DNA of 64,000 nt from Moringa oleifera (Eukaryota; Streptophyta; Magnoliopsida; Brassicales; Moringaceae): the NCBI GenBank assembly GCA_021397835.1, contig JAJFZO010000034.1:808501-872500 (forward strand), written 5' to 3'. Of the stretch, positions 12,044 to 23,709 are shown piece after piece (within the stretch, counting starts at the first letter, position 1; the number at the start of each line of letters is the position of its first letter). A model generated the notes under the pieces. The model saw nothing but the letters and a program-made list of their open reading frames with translations, did not search any database and was not told where the DNA came from. Made by a program: the position numbers and the translations under genes.

Positions 12044-15000
12044 TTACTCTTCATTAGTTGAAGATCTTGTACACCCACAAAAACAAGATTTCTTCCGTCT
12101 TTCACTTTTTCTTCCACCATGGTAAATTAAATCCCTCAGGAGGACGCCGGTCCTGCTTTCTGAAAATTTGCTCTTCCCTTTATATTTCTTTTTATCTTCT
12201 AGTTTTAGGACAAGATACTCGATGTTCTGCACCTCAAATTGTAATCGTCCAATCTTTTCAGACCCTTTTCGTGCCTGTTCTATTGCTATCTTTCTCGAGG
12301 TATCTCCAGCCTCCGCCACTTCAGCCAGATTTTTCCCAGCCAAAGGAGAGAGACTCTCTTCAATATCCTTTGTCAGGTGATCATTTATATCCACCAGCTG
12401 TATGATAGCTTCCTCTGCTTCTTGTAATTGTCCTTTCACTCGTTCGTATTCAAGATCGTTGGCCTTCTTGCGCCTCTTGCTCATCTCTGCTTTCTTTTTG
12501 AGATCTTGAACAGTTGTCCGAAGGCTCATGAGCTTCTGAACATCAGAAGCAAGTCTCTCTAAGATCTTTTCCTTGTTTCCCCCTTGGTTCGAATCTCTAA
12601 TGCTTGGAGATACCTCTAGTGTGTCAACCCCCAACTCCTTCTCAACCTGCAATTCTGAAGAGGGATGCTTACTCCTACGCCCTGCTTCTCTGAACTTATG
12701 ACCCATGCTGCCCCTCTCAATTTGTGGCTTCATCTGCTTTTGCATGTTGCTGACAATACAATCAATGTCACAATCTTGCTCAGCAGATTCCCATAGCTCA
12801 AGCATTTGATCATCAGGCCCACTGTTCTGTCCCTTGCTTCTTCTGTAGGATGAAGAGTCTGAGATTTGATCAAGTGGAATATCTTTCATCCGTAATCCGT
12901 TCCTCGTTTCGGATATTTCAGGTCTAGTTTTCTGTTGCCTGAGTTTATCAGTGAGCTTAGTCCCAACTTCCACTCGTGCCTTCTGGATATCATTTTCATG
13001 GTGCGAGGTGCTTCTTAAGTTCAATTCCTCAGGCTCTTTCACCAAAGCTTCCACATTAATGCTGGTCTTAACACTATTTTGCATCGTCAACCTCTCCCTT
13101 TCAGCCACCACTGCTGTTTCAATGGCTTTAAGTCTAGTCTGCATTTCCCGCAAAGATGAAATTCCATCAGCTGCTGTGGAGCTTCCATGTTCTTGACAGC
13201 CCATTGCATAATGTTGATCCTCTAGCTCTACACCCTAGTAGCAAAGCAAAAGAGAAATTCAGTTTACAAAATACCACAATACAGAGTGCCATGGTGCAAG
13301 TGTCAGGAACCATCTGCAGAAAGGAAAGGAAAACCAGAGCTTCAATAGCTCTGAAAAAAGATGCGGTATTGCTAGAATAATTAGCATAAAGAGGTATTGC
13401 TAGAATAATTAGCATAAAGAGGAAAGAAAGCTACCGCTTCATCAGATGGCACAGAAAGCTTTGGCTGAAGGACACTGCGCTCAAGAGAATCTATATTATC
13501 TCTCACAGAAGCTATGAGGGGAACATATGCAGACAATTGAACCTTCAATCCCCCAACTTCACTCTCCAATGAGCCAACTCTTTCTTTCATCTGTTCTATC
13601 TCCAGACTTTTCGCAGCACTTTCAATTTCAAGACTCTCACAAAGTCCAGTAAGTTGTTGAACCTTATTTTTGAGGAGAACTTCATGGATGGCAGAAACAT
13701 GAAGATCGAAATAGAATGATGCAGCCTCAGCCTCCCAGAGTTCAAACTCATTGCTTTTCTCTTGCAGCTCTGAACCCAAGTACTCTTCCCTAATCTTCTG
13801 TTCCTCAATTTCCTGCTGCAATATACACACTTCAGACTTCAAATTTTTGTTCACTTCACCAAGGTCTTCAATTTCCTCTCTCTGTTTTCTGCTAGATTCA
13901 GATAGTTCAAGGATCTGCTTCTCTACATTTCCTCTAATTACTTCTGATTGTTCACATTCCCTCTTCAGCTCCTCAACAGTGCTGCACAATTCTGCATTCA
14001 AGTTATGAGTAGCCTTCAGCTTCTGCTCTACTTCTGAAAGTTCCATCTCCTTCAGTCTCAAAAAATCCTTTCCAATCAATATTTGATAGTTTAACTGAAA
14101 ATTCAAGTCATTGACTTCGACAAGTTCCTTGTGCAACTTCTCAACTTTCTCATTAAGATCTTGATTGTCTGCTTCTTTCCTGTTCAACTTCTCCCCAAAT
14201 AATTCAACCTTTTTCCTCAGTTCACTCTTAATTACCTGTAGATTGTTGAGATCCTCAGCAAATGCTTTCACTTCCTTTGCTTTCTCGGTCCCAAAGCTCT
14301 GGAACACCAAAGACATGTTATCAAGAGCAACTGCTTCCTGGAGAATAACATCATTTTCTTCTTCAAGAACACACATTTTTTCTTTCAGCTCTGAGAATTT
14401 TTTGAGCAGAAGTCTATTTTCTTCAGATACCCTGGAATTATCTTCTTGCAATACCAGATAAGCCTCTTGCAGGCTTCCCAGCTTTACATGCTGGGTTTTT
14501 AATTCAGCTTTTAACAATTTCTCCTGCTGCTCTCCCTTTCTCACTTCCAATTTCAACTGCCTGTTCATTTCCATCAGCTCATGCTTATCTTTTTGCAGCA
14601 TCACATGTTGCAACGTGATAATCTGAAAGTCATTCTCAAGGATTCTTTTCTCTGATTCAAGTTCAGCACCTTCTAATCTCAACTGTCCAAGCAAACATAA
14701 TAGCACTGAGTTCTCAACTAGCAGCTGCTGCTTCTCGTCCATGTTCAATGAGAGTAAACATTTTAGGTCATTGATGTCACCCAAAATATGGTGAACTGGA
14801 ATCTCCTCTTGTTCAACCTTATTTCTATGTTTGCAAACTGCATCACCTTGAAGAGCCCAGAACACTTGATAAATCCCTGCTCTCAGCTTTTCGATTTCGT
14901 CTAACAAAAAGTCTGCTTCAACCTGCTGCTCAAGATTTTCACTCTCCAACTCTGTAATCAGTTTATTTGATAATTTGGATGCCTCTACATGTTTCTGACA

Positions 15001-18000
15001 TTCAACCAACAGGGATAAGTTCTTCTGTTCTAAATCTTCTATAAACTTCTGCAAGATGAAAATCTCAACCTGAGCATTTACAGCCCTATCCAGTTCCTCC
15101 TCAAACTCTCTCTTTCTGGACTTACATTCTTCTTGCAACAGGTCTACATGGTTTTCCAGATGTGTCAAACGAGATTCACTTGACTGTACATAAGATGCAC
15201 GTACTTGCTTCTCAACAACAAGGGAATCCCTCAGTTCTTCTACTTGAACAAGTGTGCATTCTTTCTCCTTCTCCAGATCAGCATATTTTTCTTCCAATCT
15301 TGTAAACCTGTTTTCCAAGTTTCCTAGTCTTTCTTCAACATTTTTGAGTTGAGAGACCAGGACATCTCTTTCGTTTAGAAGGATGGACTTCTCACTTTTG
15401 AGCAACTGGCAGAACTCTTCAAAACTCTTTGATGATGCCCTCAAACTTTCGAGCTCACTATTTGCACCAGAAAGGGAATGCTCCAGCAAGGTATTTTTCT
15501 CCAAGAGCTTCTGCATATTCTCAGTCATAATTTGCAACTGAGAGAGCAGGGTTGCTTTCTCAGCAACAAGAGCAGATTTTTCTTCCCTGAGAAAATGTGA
15601 GGACTGCTGCAATTCCTTGACCTGCTCTTTTGACCCTTCTAACTTGGCATTTGATTCTGCCAGTGAGATTTCCAATAGAGCATTCTTTCGCAAAAGGTTA
15701 TCCATCTCCTTCAACTTCTCATATAGAGCATCCTTCTCTTCTCCGTGCTTATTGCAGACTTCTATCAGCTTTGAATTCTTATCTCGTAATTCCTTCACAG
15801 ATGACTCAAGGAATTCAGGATTAAGACCGACAGATTGCACTTGCTCCATTAAAGCCTGATGTCTCCTGCTCAGGTCCTTAATCTCATCCTGCAAATGGTA
15901 AACCTCTTCTTGGAGAGAAATACTGTGGTGCACTTGTAGTGCAACCTCCCCATCAAGTTTCTCTTTCATCTCTTTTAAACAAGAGATTTCATTTCGTAGG
16001 ATGTTTAATGAAATGGTGGAAGAATCATTCAGTTCATTCAGGCCTTGATTTTCTTGCTTGATACGCTGCATGTCATCCTCCAGATTATGGTTGCTGATCT
16101 CCAACTCCTTCAACATTTGAAGCCTATTCTGAAGCTCCAATGTCAGGGATCTCTGTTCTTCCTGAGATTGAGAGTGCAACTGCTGCAAAGTTTTGATAGT
16201 AGCTTCAACCTGTACAAACCGCAAATGCTCATCTTGCAATAACATCTGAAGTTTCTCGAGCTCACTTTGCTTCTGAAGAAGTTCTTGATCCTTAATCGCA
16301 ATTTTCTGTGCCAGATTGTCTGCTTCTGATTGCAGAGATTGATTTGACCTCTCCAGCAGAACACGCTGCTCTTCCACACTCTTTAATTTGGCTGCACTAA
16401 CCAGAACTTCACTGCTTAATCTTTTGGCATCCTCTTGGGCACGAGAAATTTCACTCTCCAATTTGGCTATTTTCTCCAGGCACTTCTCATACTGAAGACT
16501 TACGGCTTCTTTCTCTTTATTCAGGTTAGACAGTTTTTCCTTCAGCAATTTAACTTCAGCTTCTGCTCTTTCTGTTTGCTCATTAAGCCTTAGGGCATTC
16601 TCCTCAGAAATTGCAATTCTTTTCTCTAAAGCAGATATCACCATCAGACATTGCTCGTACCGAAGAAGGTCAGTTTCCTTCTCAGCCTGTAATCTAGAAA
16701 TTTCTTGCTTGAGATTTTGAGCTTCTATTTCCGCTTCATATGCACGCTCATTAAGTCCTTTTGCATCCTGTTGTGATTTGGAAATAGACATTTCAAGAGT
16801 AGATATTCGTTCCAAACACTGATTATACTGAAGAAGTGCAGCATCCCTCTCAGCTCCTAATTTGAGAAGGGCTTCTTTCAGTATGGTAATTTCAATTTCA
16901 GCTTTGCTAGCTCGTTCATCAAGCTCCCCAGCATCTGTTTGTGCATGACTGAGATCTCTTTCTAGGCTAGATAGCTTCTCCAAACTCTGCTGGTACTGAA
17001 GATGGACTGCAGTTTTTTCAGTTTGAGCATCTTCAAGAATTTTCTTTAAGGCTTGAAGTTCTTTTTCTGCTTGACAAGCACGCTCTGACTCAGAAAGAAC
17101 CTGGTTTTTGAGATGCTGATTCTCACTTGATAACTGAGAGAACCCATCTCGCAAGCTCTGCTCATTCTCTACCTCTTGCATATTCAGGCCTTCTACAACC
17201 TTTTGTGGTGCTACCCCTGATCTGAACATGTCATTCAGCTGCTTTAAACCCCGTTTAATTGTTCCACAGTTTGATTCTTCTGAATACCCATTATGTCTTC
17301 GTGTAGAATTTGAGTTGGTTGATGAGAGTCCCAAGGCATCCTTCTGCAAGTCTTCCGGGTCAAATAATGCACGAATTGGGTGTGGCATTTCTGGTGTATG
17401 CGGCTCAGCCTCAAGGCCTGAAGCACCTGATGGAGAATCATCAGACAGTACAAAAGGTACTTGGTTTGGAAATGCTTCTGCCATGGTTCGATGAGCCTGG
17501 CGAAGCTCCACAGTGGCATGATCATATCTCTCTGCTAATGCCCGGTAAGCTCGATAGAACTCCTCAACAAGTTTCATGAGCTCTGGGCGTTTCTTGTAGT
17601 ACATTTCTGCTCTCCTTGCAAATGAATCTGCATCTTCTTCAATGAGCTTGATCATTGCTTTGACTTTACTGTCCATATCTGTTTAAACAGGATTTTGTCA
17701 GCTCAAAATTGTCCCACAAAGGCATAGAAACAAGCATATATTGACACAAAGGTCCCTTGAGACCCTAGATAATTCTAGGGCCTCTTAGACATTGTAAAGT
17801 TTAGAGTAAGAGCCTGGAGACGGACAACACTGATTATTATTAAATTAGCCATATCTATCTTCAGCATAAAGCATCAAATGTTTTCTCAGAGAAGCCAGTC
17901 AAAAGACAAACAAGATCAGGGGCAACCACAGTTTCCAGGAAAAAAACATAGACCAACAGCACAGAAGGAAAGCAATAAGCTTGCATATATGAAAAGAGAA

Positions 18001-18522
18001 CGAGTTAGAATGAACCGGCTCAACTAAGTTTCCAGGAAGTGATATTTGAGGTAGGCCTGTGTTTCATAGTGATGGGTCCTTGAAATCAGGCAGGTAAAGA
18101 ATCATAAGTAGTTTTTCCGATTTTCTATCCCAGTAGAGCAACCAAAGATTGCGTTGAGTTTGAAATTCCTGTTTGTAAAGTTTTAAGAGTATGCGCTAAT
18201 GATTCTAATTTTATTACCAAGTATCAGAGTTACTGCTCAAACTTCTTACTGCTAATGGTTCAAAGTATAAAAAGAGTATGCGCTAATGATTCTAATTTTA
18301 TTACCAAGTATCAGAGTTACTGCTCAAACTTCTTACTGCTAATGGTTCAAAGTATAAAAAGGAGCAAATTAAAGAAGATATTTCACAAATATATTGGCAA
18401 CTTAGAACGATATGAGCACCTGTAAGATTTTCCTGTAGCCATTTTGAGTTCTTTGGACTGATGTGACTGTCCCACCACCAAGAATACAATCGCCTGGACT
18501 CAGAATGTAACAAGCCAGCCAT
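12044..18522 (-). CDS. NETWORKED 1 (NET1A-like) actin-binding coiled-coil protein, 1845 aa
   Basis: Plant-specific actin-binding protein. NET1 proteins bind F-actin through an N-terminal NAB (KIP1-like) domain, and NET1A decorates actin at the plasma membrane and plasmodesmata. Exons on the minus strand: 18522-18420, 17678-13435, 13234-12044. Intron 1 splits a Gly/Asp-region codon and restores [13 protein letters not shown]; intron 2 joins SDEA to [12 protein letters not shown] in phase 0. The NAB domain spans about residues 10-92, with the hallmark [19 protein letters not shown] and [20 protein letters not shown]. The rest is almost continuous coiled coil rich in Glu, Lys and Leu, mostly encoded by the single 4.2-kb exon 2. 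A basic, Cys-containing tail closes the protein (KKSCFCGC). The start follows the family consensus; the open frame runs further upstream but has no ATG there. HSESRR and ATVELR near the N terminus favour NET1A/B over NET1C/D. Length is somewhat above the roughly 1.7-kb-codon Arabidopsis relatives I recall. Confidence 0.94.
13365..13420. repeat. 28-bp perfect tandem duplication in NET1A intron 2
   Basis: The unit beginning ggtattgctagaataattag occurs at 13365-13392 and again, identically, at 13393-13420. It ends only 14 bp from the exon 2 donor at 13434. Because the copies lie inside the intron, the coding sequence is unaffected. Confidence 0.95.
18185..18358. repeat. 87-bp tandem duplication in NET1A intron 1
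   Basis: Two adjacent copies, about 18185-18271 and 18272-18358, appear identical over nearly their whole length at an offset of 87 bp. They end about 60 bp from the exon 1 donor (18419). Near-identity indicates a recent duplication, or an assembly artefact. Confidence 0.93.
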
Positions 18523-20200
18523 GACTCCAGCAAAGAACAAGAAGAAAATTGGTTTGGACTTTGCAAAAGCCCGGTCCTTATACCAGTAAGGAAACTCGAG
18601 GTGATGGGTCCAGGCCAGAGTAACAGCTTCAACGATTCCCAGCACCCAGTTGATATTCTAAAAGAGCCTTTTCAGATCTGTATATCTCAGTCCTTTCACC
18701 TGCAACACCAAGATAATCAAGCAAACATCAATAGAAGTAATATGTAAGTATATTCAATATTACATGGTTTGGAACAGCTTTTTTTAGCTGGAAATAGGAA
18801 AATGGTGAAAGCAACCTAAATCCAACCTACCAACTCAATTGAACACCACTCTACTGATCCGTAGCTAAAGCCGCCCCTTACTTCAATACCCTTCCAGTTT
18901 GTAACCATGTAAGAAATCCAGGGAAAATGCCAAGAGCATACAAACATTCTAATTCCATAACTGATCAAGCATGATGAGACCAGGAAGCACACATACGAAT
19001 GCTCTAGTTGATTTTCAAAAACTTGTATATGCAGTATAGAGAGAGGCTGATTTTGGGGGCCAAGAATAGTTCCAGAAGAATGAATAGGAAAAAAATCACA
19101 TGGACCCAGTGAAATAATTATATGGAAAAAAGTTGGTGAAACAAATCTGCATCCGAAGAGCACAAAAGCTTGAACTTCATGCGAATTTTGCAAAAAGATA
19201 ATGATTCCATATGAAGGGAAGTTAACAATAAAACTGCTGATAAATCTTGACCCGCGAGCGACAGTACGATTTAAGGGTTTATATTATACGCAGATGGCCA
19301 TTCAAACAGGTAGGAATAGTGAAACTTCATCGATAGTGGGATCTAGAGCTTACGAAGTGAATCAAGCAAAAACCGCCATTCAATGGAACGCAAAACGTGT
19401 ACATCAACCAAATGGGTTATCAGCAAAAAACTGCAAAAACAGGATTCTTTACCAACATGTTGGATCAAAGTGCATACCAAGAGTGAAAGACTGGTAACAA
19501 GGCCTCCATCAGCAGCTGATGATGGTAACCTCCAGCTGCATATCATGCCACTCACCCCATTTTTTCTCTCTGGCATACACACGATCTCTTCCTCTCTAAT
19601 GGGTTCTCTGCATTGTATCCCTAGATTTAGTAAAGTCACTGTGGAGAGAAACTGATAAAGGGAAGATAAGAATGATGAATATGGAAGGCAAGGTATTTGC
19701 CAAAAAGAACAATCAGAGTTGAGATTTTACGGATTGACAAAAAGGAAAGATTTTTTGGGCCTCATAAACGTAGTATTCTTGAGACTCAGGGTTATTTAGA
19801 AAAGCCACTGTGGAGAGAAACTGATAAAAGGAAGATAAGAATGATGAATATGGAAGGCAAGGTATTTGCCAAAAAGAACAATCAGAGTCGAGATTTTACG
19901 GATTGACAAAAAGGAAAGATTTTTTGGCCTCATAAATGTAGTATTCTTGAGACTCATGGGTTAGCTGAAATGATGGGAAGGATCAGATTGACAATTTTCC
20001 CCTCCCTTTCTCTGTATTTGCTGTAATTTGTCTCACTTCTGCTCCCTATGTATGCGTGACTGGTCTTGGATGGAGACTGCGCCTCGGAGTTGCAATGTCT
20101 ATAAACTGAAGTTACTAATCTACCCTTGCTTAAGATCTCAAAAATGTTCTTTCTTGGGCTCTAAAAAAGTTGATTCCTTTATGTTCTGTAGGCACTGATT
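18523..20200 (-). promoter_or_regulatory. 5' region of the NET1A-like gene, probably with a leader intron
   Basis: Reading the minus strand, a good acceptor (ttgcag followed by GTGAAAGG) lies near 18698. This would make 18523-18698 a 5' UTR exon attached to a leader intron. A TATA-like TTTATAG on the minus strand near 20100 could mark the transcription start. No protein-coding exon of another gene is recognised. The 169-bp tandem duplication at 19625-19962 lies inside this stretch. Leader-intron boundaries are inferred only from motifs. Confidence 0.35.
19625..19962. repeat. 169-bp tandem duplication upstream of NET1A
   Basis: Copies at 19625-19793 and 19794-19962 differ by only a handful of substitutions and single-base indels, such as ttgggcc versus ttggcc. 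The shared block includes cactgtggagagaaactgat. It lies in the presumed promoter or leader intron of the NET1A-like gene. Confidence 0.93.
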
Positions 20201-22990
20201 TTGACTGAAGGGCTAAAATGGTGTTCCAAACTTTAAAAAAATAACAAAAATGAAAAATCATAAATAATAATAAAAGTAAATATTAAAAATATTATATGTA
20301 TATTTATTTTAAATTTAAAATATCATTTTAATTAATTACACATCTAAATTTTTAAATTTAAATTAAAATAAATTTTAAAAATTAAAAATATTTTTATTAT
20401 TAAAATGCTTCATAATTAAATAAATTCTATTTTTTAGTTTTAATTTCTTTTTTAAAAATTTTGAAACTTTTAATAATATAAATTAAATATATATTTTTTC
20501 AAAAAATTTAAAATTTTGTTTTATGTTACATCTGTAAAAAAAATCTCAAGTTAAAGTTAATTATATAAAATTATTAATTTAATTTTTTTAATTTTTAATT
20601 TTTGTAAATAAAATTTGAATTTAATTTAATTTTTATAAAAATAAATTATTATGAATTTAATTGATATTTTACTATATAAAAATAAAAAATAAGTATAGTT
20701 TATAAAATTTTAATAAAATTTGAATATTTAAATTAAACTTTACAAAAAATTATGCACATTTTTGTTATTGAAACGTCTAAAAAATTGATTTAAATAAATT
20801 TTATATTTTATTTTGAGTTAATTTTTTGTCACAAACTATTCATTATAAGATTTTAAAATTTTTGACAATATAAAATTTTTTTAAAATGTTTTTATTAATA
20901 AAAAATTATAAATTTTTTAATGATAACTTAAATATTTTTTACATCTATATAAAATTTTAAGTTAAAATTCAAAGTTCAATATCTTTAGTTTAAATATTTT
21001 TAAATTTTTAATAAAATCAAATTTAATTATTTTATATTTTAAAATTTATTTAAAAAATGTCTTACAATTTAAAATAAAAATGAAAATATCGTATATTTAC
21101 AATTTCAAATAATATTTATATTTTTATATTTCTTAATAACAGTAAAAATAAATAAATAGAGGTGAGAAAATCTTATTTTTAAAGTAATTATAATTTGGAG
21201 ATACTGGGTGGTGAAGCAACATGTGATTCACAAGCTTAAGTAGCAAGGGTGGGCTGCATTTAATGCAAAATATTGACCAAAGATTGTAATTCAACTTTTC
21301 CAGCCTTGGATTTTCACATCTAATTTCAAAATTAATTTTGCATTAATTCCCCATTGACTTTTCCCTATGTTATTAGAGCATTTTTTTCATTCTCAAGAAA
21401 CTTTTAGAAAATGATCCTTGAAGATCCCCCCCAATAATGTTTTTTGTTTCCTTAATTAACTTGACTTATTTTTAAATCTCATATAAAATTTTAATATTTT
21501 TCAAACTTATATTTATGTTTAAAATTAGAAAAACAGATAAATAAATATATAAAAAAATTTGAATCGTGTTTGATTTTTTTTACACATAAAAATATTGATT
21601 TGATGAATTTCACAATCATTATTTTGATTTGATTTAATTAAAACTCATTTAAATGATTAAAGTTTTGAAAGCATTTAAATTTATAAATTACATAATAAAT
21701 TTTAAGTTGAAATCCTTCACATGTATTTTGAAAAAAATCAAGCAATTATTATAAAATTTTTAATTTTTTTGAGCATGGTTTTTCTAGATTTGCATGATTA
21801 AAATTAAAAAAAAAATAGAAAGTTAGTTAATGAATAAAAAATTATTCAATTTTTATTTCAATGTAACATTTATTTGAATTATTTTTAAGAAGTTTAAATA
21901 ATAAAAAATCATTAATTTTCACAATTATATGAAATTTAAATTAAAACTTATACATGTAATAGGAGTTTATGAATAATTCATGAAGAAGGGTAGATGAGAG
22001 ATACCCTTTTGTAAGGTTTGAAAGGGATGAAGAAGAATGGTACAAATTGGAAACATATGACATAACATTTTAGATTATATAAACAATTAAATGTCCCTTT
22101 TCCAAAATTGATACATAATTGAGATAAGATCTTGGAATTATATAAGTTGCTTGTTAGGTTGGTTGTTGCCCCTCATTTCTCAAAAGATGCTCCTTCCTAC
22201 CATTTTGTCCTCTCTTAACCAAAATTTCAAAATTACCACTGTCTGCATTTTCATACACATCATATTCATGTAATTAACTTTGTCTATTATGCACTTTTAT
22301 ACTTAGCGAATGAATTTGGTCATTAGGTTAATTAACATATAATTATTATATACATATATATAGAAGAAGTTAATTACACATTATTTAAAATTTAGATTTA
22401 CTTATGAATTATTTTAAGAGTTAATATGTAAATTTCAACCTTTCACTTAATTACACAGATGTTGTAAAATTGGATAATTATTAAAAAAAACTTTAAATTA
22501 AACCCAATTATTTTTGTTTTGTACTTTAATTTGATTAGTTATGATGTTTTAATTTGGTATAATTTAAATCACATTAAAAAATTTAAAAATTTAAGATATT
22601 TAACTTGAAGATCTCATACAATGAAATTTGACTTGAAATTAATTTATGAATATAAAAAATATTTAAATTATCATTATAAAAAAATTTAAAAATTTGATAC
22701 TAAAATTACATATTTATTAAAATTTTCATTGTCATAATTTTAAAAATCTACAAAAAAGAATTTAAGAATTAAAAATTAATCTAATTAAATGTAAAAATAG
22801 AAAATATTTTTTTAAGAAAAAATGTTTTGGCAAAAGGTGGGAATAGATATATAAACCCAAAAAAGGCAATCAGGATTTAATATAAATAACTAAAGAAACT
22901 TTAGATCCCCTAATCATTTTTTTTTTTTTGCATAATATATTATATATTTTTTAATTAATCTTACATTCCCATGCTTGGTTTCCAGGATTA
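20200..22990. other. Very AT-rich intergenic DNA
   Basis: Nearly pure A/T runs dominate (20220-21170 and 21430-22960), with a few less biased islets near 21210-21420 and 22000-22280. No coding exon, RNA gene or element terminus is recognised. It may act as spacer or matrix-attachment-like DNA, but nothing in the sequence demonstrates this. Confidence 0.6.
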
Positions 22991-23351
22991 AATAGATAAC
23001 ACCATATCATACCAGCCTGTGTGATCTTCCAAATGGTCAGCTTAGATAGTGATCTATGGTATGAAATTCTAAGCTATCCTTGTGCACATCAGCACCGTTA
23101 ATTAAATGATCAGCACATGGAGGATGAGAAAGGAGACTTTGACTATGGGATCACATGGGTGATTGATGATGTTGGACCCACCAGGCACGTGGTAATAAGT
23201 AGGAGTAGTGAGTCCTCAATGGTACGATTGCAGAGTAGCGCATCACTGTTAGCATTAAGCATCATTATTGATCGGAACCCCATACCCAAAAGCTTCAATC
23301 CTTCCAAGGCACTATAGGCTTTTAGCTCCACCGACAGTGTCATTTTGAAAA

Positions 23352-23372
23352 CTCTCTCTCTCTCTCTCTCTC
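23352..23372 (+). repeat. CT microsatellite (Y-patch-like)
   Basis: A (CT)n tract of about 21 bases lies 164 bp upstream of the small ORF at 23536. Pyrimidine patches of this sort are frequent near plant transcription starts, which gives mild support to transcription of the region from the plus strand. Confidence 0.85.
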
Positions 23373-23535
23373 ATATTATTGGGTGGAAAAGCAGATAAGA
23401 GGGTGGATGGGGGTTGATGACGAAGGAGTCTTGGGTACAACAAATTTCTAATAAGAATATGATATGTACGTCTCTTAATTCACACTTCCAAAACCAACAT
23501 CCACAATAACACCAACCACAACAGCAAAAAGCAAC

Positions 23536-23700
23536 ATGTCTTCAAGATCTGAAAAGGCAAATGCGGAGAGAGAAAGAGGAATGGAGGCCAAGCCAAAAGA
23601 TAATAAGGTACAGATTGTGTCTGTGGCTTTTAGTGGGGAAGCCAGCTATGTCAATCCTCCCATGTCCCTCTCAGAGATTCAAAAGTTTTACTGTAAGTGA
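23536..23700 (+). CDS. Possible small protein or first exon, 54 aa, unknown
   Basis: An ATG with A at -3 opens a 54-codon frame ending in TGA. The product is charged at the N terminus (lysine, glutamate and arginine rich, residues 5-24). It then turns into a less biased stretch with VQIVSVAFSGEASYVN and PPMSLSEIQKFYCK. That second half looks like real protein rather than random translation. The last codons overlap a perfect splice donor (TACT then gtaagt at 23693-23698), so the frame could be a first exon whose partner was not identified. A CT tract and a G-box (near 23187) lie upstream. No family is recognised and expression is unknown. Confidence 0.35.
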   Translation: MSSRSEKANAERERGMEAKPKDNKVQIVSVAFSGEASYVNPPMSLSEIQKFYCK

Positions 23701-23709
23701 TGGGTATCA

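Noticed and set aside
12580..12600. tRNA B-box-like ggttcgaatc
   Set aside because: It lies in the NET1A coding exon, with no A box or cloverleaf around it.
12951..17579. Plus-strand ORFs opposite the NET1A exons
   Set aside because: They are antisense shadows of a long coding exon; the minus-strand frame has clear family similarity over its whole length.
18523..18645. Upstream in-frame extension of the NET1A-like protein
   Set aside because: The frame stays open upstream of the chosen ATG, but the apparent earlier start is a GTG codon, no ATG exists there, and NET1 family proteins begin at the chosen position.
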